Source of the DNA: Deltaproteobacteria bacterium | Lineage (GTDB): Bacteria; Bdellovibrionota; UBA2394 | Direction of reading: 5' to 3' | Assembly: GCA_017302715.1 (NCBI GenBank) | Contig: JAFLCD010000011.1 | Coordinates: 1 to 64,000 of the forward strand | DNA length: 64,000 nucleotides | Part shown: piece by piece, positions 46,641 through 55,837 of the stretch | Numbering within the stretch: the stretch's first letter is position 1 | Layout: every line of letters begins with the position of its first letter | The notes under the pieces: model-generated | Database searches by the model: none | What the model was told of the DNA's origin: nothing | Seen by the model: the letters and a program-made list of their open reading frames with translations, nothing else | Translations under genes and position numbers: made by a program

Positions 46641-47351
46641 ATGGCAAAATCCGCGAAGAAAAAAGGTCCTTGGAGAAAATTTTTTGATGAGTGGGTGGTT
46701 ACCCTTGGTCTCGCCTTTGCAGTCGCTTTCTTTTTTCGCACCACGATTGCCTCTCCTCGACATATTCCTACCGGCTCGATGATTCCGACGATCAAAATCG
46801 GAGAATTTATTTTTGTCGGGATGTTTACCTACGATTGGCATATTCCGTTCACGCGAAAATCTTTGGTCGAACGCGGCCAACCTCAGCATGGTGATATTGT
46901 TGTTTTTGAATACCCGCTTGATCCCGATAAAGATTATATCAAGCGAGTGATCGCGATACCTGGTGATACAGTTGAAGTTCGCGACAAACGAGTGATTTTA
47001 AATGGCAAACCTCTCGAGCTTGAGCCCGTAAAAGATCAGCAAATTTTAAGAGATCTAGAGCCTAAATATAATCCTGAACTCATGTCGCTCTTTCGAGAAA
47101 AAATTGCAGATTCAAGTCATTACGTCGTTCATATGAATGATCGAATCTCTCGAGATCTCGAGCCTACGACGGTTCCTCCCAACTCCTTTTTTGTGATGGG
47201 AGACAACCGAGACGATTCTCAAGATTCAAGATATTGGGGAATGGTGCCGAGAGAAAAGCTGCTCGGAAAAGCAGGCTTCATCTGGTTTTCGTTTGATATC
47301 AATCACTTTCCGTTTTTGAGATTCAATCGGTTCTTTACGATGCTGCGTTAA
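46641..47351 (+). CDS. lepB: Signal peptidase I
   Basis: A 236-residue enzyme. One transmembrane helix (residues about 20-38) is followed by HIPTGSMIPT (catalytic Ser), GDIVVFEYP, YIKRVIAIPGD (catalytic Lys) and FFVMGDNRDDSQDSRYWG. It cuts signal peptides of secreted proteins on the outer face of the inner membrane. The length is normal for single-helix types. The convergent murB overlaps its stop by 4 bases. Confidence 0.95.
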   Translation: MAKSAKKKGPWRKFFDEWVVTLGLAFAVAFFFRTTIASPRHIPTGSMIPTIKIGEFIFVGMFTYDWHIPFTRKSLVERGQPQHGDIVVFEYPLDPDKDYIKRVIAIPGDTVEVRDKRVILNGKPLELEPVKDQQILRDLEPKYNPELMSLFREKIADSSHYVVHMNDRISRDLEPTTVPPNSFFVMGDNRDDSQDSRYWGMVPREKLLGKAGFIWFSFDINHFPFLRFNRFFTMLR

Positions 47352-48232
47352 TCCCGATCCGACCAAATCAAAATCTCGCGCTGGAGCTTCACGCCTGAAC
47401 TTTCGAAAACAATTTTTTCTACTTCTTCTATCAGTGCGAGTACATCATCAAACGTAGCGTCGCCGGTGTTCACGATATAGTTCGCGTGAATTTTTGAAAC
47501 TTGAGCTCCGCCTATTTGAAAATCTTTGAGACCTGCGTCTTCGATAAGCTTTCCCGGATAAATCCATTCGTCCTTATTTGCGCCGGGCAAACGAGTAAAA
47601 ATACTTCCAAGACTTGGCATGGCATAAGGAGTTTTTTCTTTTCGATAAGCCAGATTTTTAGAAATCTGCGCTTCGATCTGCGGAGTTGGTTTTTTTTGCA
47701 GACGAATTTTTGCGGATACAATCAACTGGTCTTCTTTTTCTTTGAAGCTCGAATGTCGATAAGTGAGTTTTGCTTCAGCCGCCGAATATGTTTTTAGTTT
47801 TTGAGTTTTAAGATCTAAAACATCGGCTGAAATTAAAATCTGCGACATCTCTTGTTCGTTCGCGCCAGCGTTCTGAACGATCGCTCCTCCTACCGTGCCA
47901 GGAACTCCCACCATATACTCGCATCCACTTAAGCCGTGACGAGAAGCCCATCGACAAAGTGTTGGCAGATAATTTCCGCCCGAAACTTTAAGCGTTACGG
48001 CTTCTTTAGTGTCTTCCAAAATTTCTGGCTCGGATGGCGGAAAATCTCTAACGACGATGACGGTTCCTTTGAGCCCTTCATCGTCGATGAGAATATTACT
48101 GCCATTTCCGAGCACGCGAATGGGCTGAGGAAGGGGCTCCTGAAGTTCATGAAGATCTTTTAATTTTAAAATTCTCTCAGCCGAACCTCCGATTTTTATT
48201 GTCGTAAAAGTTCGGAGGCTAAGAGATGACAT
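47348..48232 (-). CDS. murB: UDP-N-acetylmuramate dehydrogenase
   Basis: A 294-residue enzyme of the shorter type II MurB group. FAD-binding marks are TTIKIGGSA, LGNGSNILIDD, GCEYMVGVPGTVGGAIVQNAGA. The C-terminal substrate part has YRHSSF and SLGSIF. It makes UDP-N-acetylmuramic acid for peptidoglycan. The start lies 4 bases after the secG stop, so it is the last gene of the gap-pgk-tpiA-secG-murB run. Confidence 0.95.
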   Translation of the reverse strand: MSSLSLRTFTTIKIGGSAERILKLKDLHELQEPLPQPIRVLGNGSNILIDDEGLKGTVIVVRDFPPSEPEILEDTKEAVTLKVSGGNYLPTLCRWASRHGLSGCEYMVGVPGTVGGAIVQNAGANEQEMSQILISADVLDLKTQKLKTYSAAEAKLTYRHSSFKEKEDQLIVSAKIRLQKKPTPQIEAQISKNLAYRKEKTPYAMPSLGSIFTRLPGANKDEWIYPGKLIEDAGLKDFQIGGAQVSKIHANYIVNTGDATFDDVLALIEEVEKIVFESSGVKLQREILIWSDRD

Positions 48233-48235
48233 AAG

Positions 48236-48667
48236 TTACTGTGCCGGTGCTACTGGAGCCGGAGCAGGTGCTACTGGTTTGGGCGCTGGAGCTGGTACAG
48301 TTGTAGGCGCAGGTGTCGTCGTGCCAGGTGCTGCCGCTGGAGCTGCCGGAGTTGAAGCTGGAGCAAGTGGCTCAGAGACTGAAGTTCCGATACTCGATGA
48401 GCTGATTTCTTTAAAAATTTTGGCGAGCACGATTGAATTCACCATAAAGAAGGCCATGAAGATGACCGTTCCACGTACTAAAAATTTGGATGCTCCTCCG
48501 GTTCCTAAAATAGAGGAACTTCCGCCGCCGCCTCCACCGCCACCTAAAGCAGAGCCGATGTCATCGCCTTTGCCGGATTGGAGCATGATAAGAATAACTA
48601 AAACTAAACTGAATAAAGCCTGCAAAATAATAAGAGGCCATTTAAGAGCAATAAGAAGTGTGATCAT
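48236..48667 (-). CDS. secG: Protein translocase subunit SecG with Pro/Ala-rich tail
   Basis: A 143-residue protein. The first 75 residues are a normal SecG: helix 1 (LIILQALFSLVLVILIML), QSGKGDD, a Gly run, then helix 2 (GTVIFMAFFMVNSIVLA). SecG assists SecYE and SecA in export. The last 50 residues are Pro/Ala/Thr repeats (PAPAP-type) of unknown use. Located 10 bases after tpiA, as in many glycolytic operons. Confidence 0.93.
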   Translation of the reverse strand: MITLLIALKWPLIILQALFSLVLVILIMLQSGKGDDIGSALGGGGGGGGSSSILGTGGASKFLVRGTVIFMAFFMVNSIVLAKIFKEISSSSIGTSVSEPLAPASTPAAPAAAPGTTTPAPTTVPAPAPKPVAPAPAPVAPAQ

Positions 48668-48676
48668 CTAAATTAT

Positions 48677-49402
48677 TTAGCGGTTTGCGGCCGATTCGAC
48701 AATTTTTTTAAAGTCCAAAGCCTTCAAACTTGCGCCGCCGACCAAGAGGCCCGACACCCCTTCGACACTCAAAATCGAAGCCGCGTTCTCGGGTTTTACG
48801 CTGCCTCCGTACAATATACCGACGCCAGATTGCACTTTCGTTTTCAAATACCCATGAACTTCGCCGATCTCGGCCATCGTGGGAACCCTACCGGTACCTA
48901 TGGCCCAAACAGGTTCGTAAGCCAAAATGAAGCTGCGCTTTTCGCCTTCGACCACCTTCATTTGAGCATCCAAAACTTCGATTAATTTTCCGGAATCTCT
49001 TTGTTCGGCGGTTTCGCCTACACAAAAAAGCGGGGTCAAAGAGAATTCAAAAGCCCTATCCAATTTTTGCCTTAAACTTTGATTGGTTTCGCCGCCACGT
49101 TGACGTCTTTCGGAATGTCCAACCAAGACAGTCGTGCAACCGATTTCAGCAATTTGCTTAGCCGAGATTTCTCCGGTGAATGCGCCTGCATTCTCAGTGG
49201 AACAATCTTGAGCGCCGATGCTCAACTTAAAATTTTTCTGAGCTTTAAGTTGAAGAGCCTGCTCTAGATGAAGTGCACTGGGAAAAATTCCGACCTCCAA
49301 GTTGGAAGCGAAGCCAGTTTCATTCCAGCTCGAAAAAAAATCTCGAACGCCTTGAAGGCTCTGAGCCATTTTCCAATTGCCGAAAAACTTTAAAGATTTC
49401 AG
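48677..49402 (-). CDS. tpiA: Triosephosphate isomerase, apparently starting at CTG
   Basis: A 241-residue enzyme. Catalytic residues are present: His in GHSERR and Glu in AYEPVWAIGTG. The first ATG (49369) would remove the FFGNWKM strand with the essential Asn and Lys. The frame upstream of it (KSLKFFGNWK) has an in-frame stop before any ATG, GTG or TTG. The only useable start is CTG at 49402, which overlaps the pgk stop TGA as CTGA. The same 4-base layout with ATGA links many gene pairs in this window. Weak GGGTG lies 5 bases upstream. Confidence 0.9.
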   Translation of the reverse strand: MKSLKFFGNWKMAQSLQGVRDFFSSWNETGFASNLEVGIFPSALHLEQALQLKAQKNFKLSIGAQDCSTENAGAFTGEISAKQIAEIGCTTVLVGHSERRQRGGETNQSLRQKLDRAFEFSLTPLFCVGETAEQRDSGKLIEVLDAQMKVVEGEKRSFILAYEPVWAIGTGRVPTMAEIGEVHGYLKTKVQSGVGILYGGSVKPENAASILSVEGVSGLLVGGASLKALDFKKIVESAANR

Positions 49403-50652
49403 ACCGCACCCAGAGCTTCAAGTTCTCGATCGCGAAGTTTCAAAGCTTCAAATCCCGGAAGTGCTTTGCCCTCTAAAAATTCTAGCATCGCGCCACCACC
49501 AGTTGAAACATGATAGAGACTTTCTAAAGCTCCACGTTGTCCAACCGCCGCTACAGTTTCACCGCCGCCCACGGTCGCGCGAATTTTATCTTTTTCGATA
49601 ACTAAAAAATCGACAAGTCCGAGTGTACCATGAGCAAATGTCGGATTTTCAAACACTCCCATCGGACCATTCCAAATGACAGATTTGGCTTTTGAAAGCT
49701 GATGAGTCCAAGCTTTCAAAGTTTCAGGCCCGATATCAAATAACGAAAGGGATGCAGGCACTGGAGAATCTTTTGAAACTTGAATGACTTTCGCAGAAGT
49801 CGCATCGATTTTTTCGGCGGCCATACCATCGGTAGGAAAATGCATATTCACACCCAGTTGCTTTGCCTCGGCCATAATTCTTCGTGCAAGCGGCAGACTT
49901 TCTTCTTCGATCGAGGATTTTCCGAGCTGAACACCTTGAGCGGCTAAAAAAGTTTGGGCCATTCTTCCGCCGATAAAAAGATCTTTAGAGCGAGTCATTA
50001 AATTTTTAATGACTTGAATCTTATCTGAAATTTTGGAACCGCCTAAAACGGCCATCTGTGGCTGAATGGGAGAATGCAGAACTTGATTCAAAACTTCCCA
50101 TTCTTTCGAAAGTAAAAATCCTGCGGCTTTTATTTTTGCAAAATGCGTAATGGCTTCGATCGAAGCATGAGCGCGATGAGACGCACCAAACGCATCGTTC
50201 ACATAGAGATCACATTTTCCGTAAATTTTCTGAGCGAAATCTGAATCATTCGCTTCTTCGCGTGGATCAAATCGAAGATTTTCAACCATGATGATGGTTT
50301 TGCCGGGGCGGCCATCGAGAATAAGTTTTCGAACGGCATCTCCGTAAATTTCTTCGGCGAATAAAACTTCGTGATCCAAAATTTCAGCCAATTTCTCGGC
50401 GATCGGCAAAACGGTATAAGCTTCTCGGCTTTTTTCATCGTTGGGTTTTGGGCGACCAAAGTGCGTGGCCAAAATAATCAGACATTTATTTTCGAGCAGA
50501 TATTTAATCGTCGGAACGGCCTGGCGAATTCGATAGTCGTCCATCACCTTGCCGTCTTCGATGGGCACATTGAAGTCTACGCGAACAAAAACCTTACGAT
50601 GATTTTCATCGATTTTATTCCACAGAATTTCGTCGACTCGAAGAATTTTCAT
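49399..50652 (-). CDS. pgk: Phosphoglycerate kinase
   Basis: A 417-residue enzyme. It shows RVDFNVPIEDG near the start, the HFGRP substrate loop, MVENLRFDP, GAGHRAHASIEA-like (FGASHRAHASI), FLLSKE, VLGGSKISDK, and the C-terminal GPMGVFE and GGGETVAA. It makes ATP from 1,3-bisphosphoglycerate. Its ATG overlaps the gap stop by one base, and its stop is shared with the CTG start of tpiA. Confidence 0.96.
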   Translation of the reverse strand: MKILRVDEILWNKIDENHRKVFVRVDFNVPIEDGKVMDDYRIRQAVPTIKYLLENKCLIILATHFGRPKPNDEKSREAYTVLPIAEKLAEILDHEVLFAEEIYGDAVRKLILDGRPGKTIIMVENLRFDPREEANDSDFAQKIYGKCDLYVNDAFGASHRAHASIEAITHFAKIKAAGFLLSKEWEVLNQVLHSPIQPQMAVLGGSKISDKIQVIKNLMTRSKDLFIGGRMAQTFLAAQGVQLGKSSIEEESLPLARRIMAEAKQLGVNMHFPTDGMAAEKIDATSAKVIQVSKDSPVPASLSLFDIGPETLKAWTHQLSKAKSVIWNGPMGVFENPTFAHGTLGLVDFLVIEKDKIRATVGGGETVAAVGQRGALESLYHVSTGGGAMLEFLEGKALPGFEALKLRDRELEALGAV

Positions 50653-51695
50653 TAAATTTTAGATCCCATGAAATAAGTCATATCAACCATGCGATTTGAA
50701 AATCCCATTTCATTGTCGTACCAAGATAAAACTTTGATATAAGTTTTATCGATTACGGCGGTGCTTGCACCATCCACCGTCGAAGATTCTGAAGTGCCGT
50801 TGAAATCACAAGAGACCAATTCTTCATCGGTGACTTTTAAAATTCCTTTAAGCTCACCTTGAGCGGCGGATTTTAAAACTGCATTTACATCTTCTTTGGT
50901 TGTCGCCGTTTGAACTTCGACTGAAAAATCGACGAGCGAAACATTGGGAGTAGGAACGCGAATCGAGATTCCATCGATCTTTCCTTTAAGATGCGGGAGC
51001 ACCAAGCCGACCGCTTTTGCAGCACCCGTCGTCGTTGGAATCATCGAAAGTGCCGCAGCACGAGCACGACGAAAATCAGAGTGAGGTAAATCTAAAATTC
51101 TCTGATCGTTTGTATACGAGTGAATGGTCGTCATCGAGCCGTGAATAATTTTAAATTTCTCATCGATGACTTTAGCAACAGGTGCCAAGCAATTTGTCGT
51201 ACAAGATGCGTTGCTTACAATTTCATGTTTTGCAGGATCAAAATTTTGATGATTGATTCCATAAACGACCGTGATGTCAGCGTCTTTAAGCGGAGCTGAA
51301 AATAAAACTTTTTTTGCACCAGCCGCTAAATGTTTTGCGGTTTCAGCGCGATCTTTAAATCGGCCCGTACATTCCAAAACGAGATCTACTTTTTCTGCGG
51401 CCCACGGAAGTTTTGCAGGATCAGGAATCGCAGAAATATTTATTTTTTTTCCGTTAACAATAATTTGTTTTCCGTCGACTTGCACTTCGCCATTAAAAGC
51501 TCCGTGCACAGAATCATATTTTAAAAGATGAGCGAGCATCGCTGTGTCTGTCAGATCGTTAATCGTCGTAATTTGCAAAAGTCCGTCTTTAAATTCAGGA
51601 GTTTCTGCCATCGCACGCAAAACGCAGCGGCCGATTCGACCAAATCCGTTGATTGAAATTCTAAGGGGTTTTTTAAGGCTAGGACGATTATTCAT
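50652..51695 (-). CDS. gap: Glyceraldehyde-3-phosphate dehydrogenase
   Basis: A 347-residue enzyme. It has the NAD-binding INGFGRIGR, the catalytic SNASCTTNCLAP (Cys nucleophile), and HSYTNDQRILD with WYDNEMGFSNR at the end. It converts glyceraldehyde-3-phosphate to 1,3-bisphosphoglycerate and heads the gap-pgk-tpiA run. It is divergent from a small membrane protein. Confidence 0.96.
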   Translation of the reverse strand: MNNRPSLKKPLRISINGFGRIGRCVLRAMAETPEFKDGLLQITTINDLTDTAMLAHLLKYDSVHGAFNGEVQVDGKQIIVNGKKINISAIPDPAKLPWAAEKVDLVLECTGRFKDRAETAKHLAAGAKKVLFSAPLKDADITVVYGINHQNFDPAKHEIVSNASCTTNCLAPVAKVIDEKFKIIHGSMTTIHSYTNDQRILDLPHSDFRRARAAALSMIPTTTGAAKAVGLVLPHLKGKIDGISIRVPTPNVSLVDFSVEVQTATTKEDVNAVLKSAAQGELKGILKVTDEELVSCDFNGTSESSTVDGASTAVIDKTYIKVLSWYDNEMGFSNRMVDMTYFMGSKI

Positions 51696-51819
51696 AGACT
51701 TCGAAGCTAAAAAAGCTGAGCTCGAGTGTCAATGAAAGGCCCCTTTAATCGAGTGACTAAGCCGTCGAAGTGGTACTGACGCTGGTCAATGACGAAAAAT
51801 TTCGCTAAATCTTTGACCT

Positions 51820-52023
51820 ATGGACGCTCTCGCTCCACAACTCAGCTATATCAGCATCGTTTTGCTCGTGATCGCGACTGTCGATGTGGTGATTGGCTTA
51901 CTATTCCCTGTATCAAAAACCGCGCTCAAATGGATATGCGCTATCGGACTTTCAACTGCTGGAATGATGTCGGTCCTTTGCGGAATAATTTACGTTTGGC
52001 ATCACTATTATCGCTTAAGCTAA
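51820..52023 (+). CDS. Small membrane protein, two helices
   Basis: A 67-residue frame with two hydrophobic helices (ISIVLLVIATVDVVIGLLF and WICAIGLSTAGMMSVLCGIIYVW) joined by SKTALK, and a short cytoplasmic or periplasmic tail. This composition supports a real protein. No Shine-Dalgarno is visible before the ATG. No family recognised. It ends 4 bases inside a convergent gene. Confidence 0.5.
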   Translation: MDALAPQLSYISIVLLVIATVDVVIGLLFPVSKTALKWICAIGLSTAGMMSVLCGIIYVWHHYYRLS

Positions 52024-53018
52024 AGACCTAAAGTTTCTTTGACCGACAAATAATACCAAGATGTTCCAGCCCTATCTGTCAGAAAAATGGTTTCACCCTT
52101 GAGATCCGTCGTAAAGGGTTGCAAGTTACCTGCAGATTTCCAAACATGAGGTTTGCCATTTTTTCTTAAATCATAAAGTTGAAGCGAATCTTTATTCGCT
52201 ATCAAAATATATCGACGAAGTGGATCTCGAATTAATCGATCGCTCGAAATATCCGGAAACTTAGAGAGATCTGCATCACTTAAATTTTTAACGGGGATAT
52301 CGGGATGAGTAAAAATTGAAGAAGCTTGAGGAGCTTTAGGAATATTTACCGCCAAATCTCCTTTGATCATCTGGTAAAGCATGCTTACCCCTGAAGCGAT
52401 ACTTGCACCAGCCAACGCAACAACTCCTATGTGAGAAAAAATATTCTCTGGAATGATATTCGCTTTATCTGCCAAAGAAGTGGCAACAGCCCAACTCGAA
52501 GTCGACATAAAAGTCGAAATCGAATGTTCATTTAAATAATATTTAATTTTCTCTGCTAAATATTTTCCAGCCTGCAGTCGCTTAATTTTTGTTAATGCAT
52601 TTCCTTGAAAATCCAAGTCTTGTAAAAAAACTTTATCACCGGCATATCGAATAAGAGTTACAGCGTTAGGATAGCTTTTTGAAAATAAATGAATATTTGC
52701 CAAATCACGCCCGTCGATTTGATTTGCTTTTAAATCAATGACTCCAATCGGCTCCATTTTTTTTGAATCAATTTCAATTGCCGAAATGGTGAGTGCATCG
52801 TTTTTATCTGAATATTTAAGAATTTGTATGGACCTAGATTCAGAGTCCCAACGAGCATCCAATACTCCATCTGCAATTTTTTGTGGCTGAGGCAAGTTTT
52901 CAGGAAGTCTGCCCATGATTATACGACAGTCAGTCGAACCTTTTGCTGTCACAGCAAAAACAGGCAAAACCATGCAAAAAATAAGAAGATAAAATCTAAA
53001 TGAAGAAAAAGCAGTCAT
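52020..53018 (-). CDS. Exported protein of unknown function
   Basis: A 332-residue protein with a signal peptide (YLLIFCMVLPVFAVTA, then KGS). A possible second membrane helix lies near residues 185-215 (NIFSHIGVVALAGASIASGVSML). The N-terminal half has repeated short strand motifs of the ALTISAIEID, LKANQID type, suggesting a beta-propeller-like domain, but I cannot name it. It is unlinked to its neighbours by function. Confidence 0.6.
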   Translation of the reverse strand: MTAFSSFRFYLLIFCMVLPVFAVTAKGSTDCRIIMGRLPENLPQPQKIADGVLDARWDSESRSIQILKYSDKNDALTISAIEIDSKKMEPIGVIDLKANQIDGRDLANIHLFSKSYPNAVTLIRYAGDKVFLQDLDFQGNALTKIKRLQAGKYLAEKIKYYLNEHSISTFMSTSSWAVATSLADKANIIPENIFSHIGVVALAGASIASGVSMLYQMIKGDLAVNIPKAPQASSIFTHPDIPVKNLSDADLSKFPDISSDRLIRDPLRRYILIANKDSLQLYDLRKNGKPHVWKSAGNLQPFTTDLKGETIFLTDRAGTSWYYLSVKETLGL

Positions 53019-53102
53019 CCTTATAAATCCCTAACACCTTAAGAAGATGCAAAGTCCTTGCCAAGATATTCGTCGTTTAAATGAGTTTAAAGCGGATTAA
53101 AG

Positions 53103-53157
53103 CCCCATCAACATTCCCATGCGACCTTATAGTCGCGGAAAATGATGGGGTCGGGCC
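53103..53157. other. Nested stem-loop between secA and the upstream exported-protein gene
   Basis: CCCCATCA (53103-53110) can pair with TGATGGGG (53143-53150), enclosing a second stem GCGAC/GTCGC (53121-53136). GGGGTCGGGCCCC follows. It lies just after the secA stop on the minus strand. It could be a terminator without a T-run, or a structured element. Confidence 0.45.
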
Positions 53158-53164
53158 CCGAAAA

Positions 53165-55813
53165 TTAGCCTGTAGCCGAATTAGCCCCGTGGCATTTCTT
53201 ATATTTTTTGCCAGAGCCACAAGGACATGGATCATTGCGACCTACTTTTTCGGCTTCGCGTTTGACCGTTTCTGTTTTTGCAGGAGACTCCTTGGGACCA
53301 GAAAATAAATTAAGTTTTTGAACTCTCTCTTCGCGAGCTTGTTGTTCTTCTTCGATTTGTTTTTCGATTCGCTCGCGTCTCTGCTCTTGTCTTTGAGCAG
53401 CAACTTCATCACCTTCTTCAAAGTCTTCAGGCATCTGGCCCTGAGCTTGTAAACGAACGCGATAAAGTTTTCCTAAAAATTCTTGTTTAACAAAACCAAA
53501 CATCGTTTCGAAAATTCGAAAGCTCTCTTTTTGATAATCCAAAATCGGATCTTTTTGAGCGTAACTACGAAGGTTAATTCCCTCTCGTAAATGATCGATA
53601 TCAAGCAAATGATCTTTCCAACGATCGTCAAGTGTGTGCAACAAAAGCATTCGCTCTAAACGTCGAATAATTTCGAGGCCGATCTCTTGCTCTTTCTTTT
53701 GATAAAGAGCATCTGCAGCATCAAGCAAAAATTTAAAGAGTTCGTTGTCACTGGTGACATTGGATTTTCCGTTTTCAATCTCGATGCGCAATTGCTCAAG
53801 ACCAAGATCAGAACCAAAAATTCGATTGCACTCTTCGCTCAATAACTTCAAATCCCATTTAGATGGATTGGATTTAGCTGGAACAGCAACACTCACCAGC
53901 TCTTCTAAAACTTCATGAATCAGATCGAGAACTTCAGGTCGAATATCATCTTTGAAAAGAAGTTTCTTTCTCCAAGCGTAAACAATTTTACGTTGGTGAT
54001 TCATAATATCGTCGTACTTTAATAAATGTTTTCGAATATCGAAGTTTCTGCCCTCAACTCTATTTTGTGCATCTTCGATAGCACGAGTGATCATGCCCGC
54101 TTCGATCGGTTCATCTTCTTCCATGCCGAGAAAGTTCATGACCTTCATCAATCGATCGCCCGCAAAAATTCTAAGTAAATCGTCTTCGAGAGAAAGATAG
54201 AATTTAGATTTTCCAGGATCTCCCTGACGACCCGCACGACCTCGAAGTTGATTATCGATACGACGAGATTCGTGTCGCTCGGTTCCTAAAATATAAAGTC
54301 CGCCAATTTCTTTAACCCCAGGCCCGAGCACGATGTCGGTTCCCCGACCCGCCATATTCGTAGCGATAGTGACGGCGCCTTTTTGACCGGCGTTTGCCAC
54401 AATATGCGCTTCTTTTTCATGATGTTTTGCGTTCAAAACGACATGCTGAATGCCTTCGCGTTTTAAAAGTTCAGAAAGTCTCTCAGATTTTTCGATCGAA
54501 ACCGTGCCCACCAAAATCGGCTGTCCGATTGCATTGCAAGTTTTAATGTCATTTGCAATCGCTCGAAATTTAGCGCGCTCGGTTTTGTAGATTACATCGG
54601 CTTCATCATTTCGAATCATCGAACGATTGGTTGGAATCACCGTCACTTCTAATTTATAGATCGAAGAAAATTCTTCAGCTTCGGTATCGGCCGTTCCTGT
54701 CATACCCGAAAGTTTTTTAAACATTCTGAAATAATTTTGAAATGTGATGCTCGCAAGTGTTTGATTTTCGTTGGCGACTTCAACGCCTTCTTTAGCTTCG
54801 AGAGCTTGATGAAGTCCGTCAGAGTATCTTCGACCTGGCATCAAACGACCGGTGAATTCATCGACGATAATCACCTGATTATCTTTAACGACGTAATCGG
54901 TATCTCGTTTAAAAAGCACATGGGCTTTTAATCCCTGATCTACGTGGTGAACGAGTTCGATATAGCGAGGATCGTAAAGATTATCGATGCGAAGACGAGC
55001 TTGAACAATCTCGACTCCTTCATCCGTCAAATGAACGGTGCGACCTTTTTCATCGACCGTAAAGTGCACATCTTTTTTGAGGAACGGAATGATCCCATTT
55101 ACGAGTTTATATTTATCTGTGGTCTCATTTGTCGGACCCGAAATAATCAGAGGCGTTCGTGCTTCATCCACCAAGATGGAATCGACTTCATCCACGATCG
55201 CATAATGCAAATCGCGCTGAACAAGATTTTCAGCAGTGACTTTCATATTGTCGCGCAGATAATCAAAACCAAATTCATTATTGGTTCCGTAAGTAATATC
55301 AGCGGCGTAAGCTTCTTTTCTCTCTGGGTCGTCAAGCCCGTGAACAATCACGCCCACACGCATTCCAAGAGCTTCAAAAATTGGACTCATCCACTTCGCA
55401 TCCCGCTGAGCAAGATAGTCATTCACTGTCACCAAATGAACGCCCTTACCTTCAAGTGCATTTAAATAAAGTGGCAAAGTCGCCACCAAAGTTTTTCCTT
55501 CTCCCGTTTTCATTTCGGAGATTCGGCCTTGATGAAGTACCGTTCCACCGATCAACTGCACATCGTAGTGGCGCATTTTAAGTTGACGGCTCGAAGCTTC
55601 GCGAACAGCGGCAAAAGCTTCAGGAAGCAAATCATCTAAAGTTTCGCCCTTAGCAAGTCGCTCTTTAAATTGAATAGTAAGATTTTTAAGCGCTTCGTCG
55701 CTGAGCGCTTGATAGCTAGGCTCTAAAGAATTGATCCTCTCGACCAATGGTAAGATTCGTTTAATTTCTCGATCGTTACTCGTTCCAAAGACTTTTTTAA
55801 TGAATGACATCAT
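53165..55813 (-). CDS. secA: Preprotein translocase ATPase SecA
   Basis: An 882-residue SecA of normal length. It has the DEAD-like motor with MKTGEGKT (Walker A), [16 protein letters not shown] (Walker B), the preprotein cross-linking domain, DIVLGPG and [10 protein letters not shown], and the helical scaffold. The C-terminus carries the SEC-C zinc motif [13 protein letters not shown] that binds SecB or lipids. It drives Sec export at the inner membrane. Two Met codons open the frame; either may be used. Confidence 0.97.
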   Translation of the reverse strand: MMSFIKKVFGTSNDREIKRILPLVERINSLEPSYQALSDEALKNLTIQFKERLAKGETLDDLLPEAFAAVREASSRQLKMRHYDVQLIGGTVLHQGRISEMKTGEGKTLVATLPLYLNALEGKGVHLVTVNDYLAQRDAKWMSPIFEALGMRVGVIVHGLDDPERKEAYAADITYGTNNEFGFDYLRDNMKVTAENLVQRDLHYAIVDEVDSILVDEARTPLIISGPTNETTDKYKLVNGIIPFLKKDVHFTVDEKGRTVHLTDEGVEIVQARLRIDNLYDPRYIELVHHVDQGLKAHVLFKRDTDYVVKDNQVIIVDEFTGRLMPGRRYSDGLHQALEAKEGVEVANENQTLASITFQNYFRMFKKLSGMTGTADTEAEEFSSIYKLEVTVIPTNRSMIRNDEADVIYKTERAKFRAIANDIKTCNAIGQPILVGTVSIEKSERLSELLKREGIQHVVLNAKHHEKEAHIVANAGQKGAVTIATNMAGRGTDIVLGPGVKEIGGLYILGTERHESRRIDNQLRGRAGRQGDPGKSKFYLSLEDDLLRIFAGDRLMKVMNFLGMEEDEPIEAGMITRAIEDAQNRVEGRNFDIRKHLLKYDDIMNHQRKIVYAWRKKLLFKDDIRPEVLDLIHEVLEELVSVAVPAKSNPSKWDLKLLSEECNRIFGSDLGLEQLRIEIENGKSNVTSDNELFKFLLDAADALYQKKEQEIGLEIIRRLERMLLLHTLDDRWKDHLLDIDHLREGINLRSYAQKDPILDYQKESFRIFETMFGFVKQEFLGKLYRVRLQAQGQMPEDFEEGDEVAAQRQEQRRERIEKQIEEEQQAREERVQKLNLFSGPKESPAKTETVKREAEKVGRNDPCPCGSGKKYKKCHGANSATG

Positions 55814-55837
55814 AAAATATAGAGTGACCTTAGCAGA

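Noticed and set aside
48279-48671. 130-codon plus-strand frame rich in Gly, Ala and Val
   Set aside because: It is antisense to secG and mirrors its Pro/Ala tail and Gly run.
48677-49402. tpiA as a truncated or frameshifted pseudogene
   Set aside because: The missing N-terminus is present in frame just upstream of the first ATG; only the start codon is unusual.
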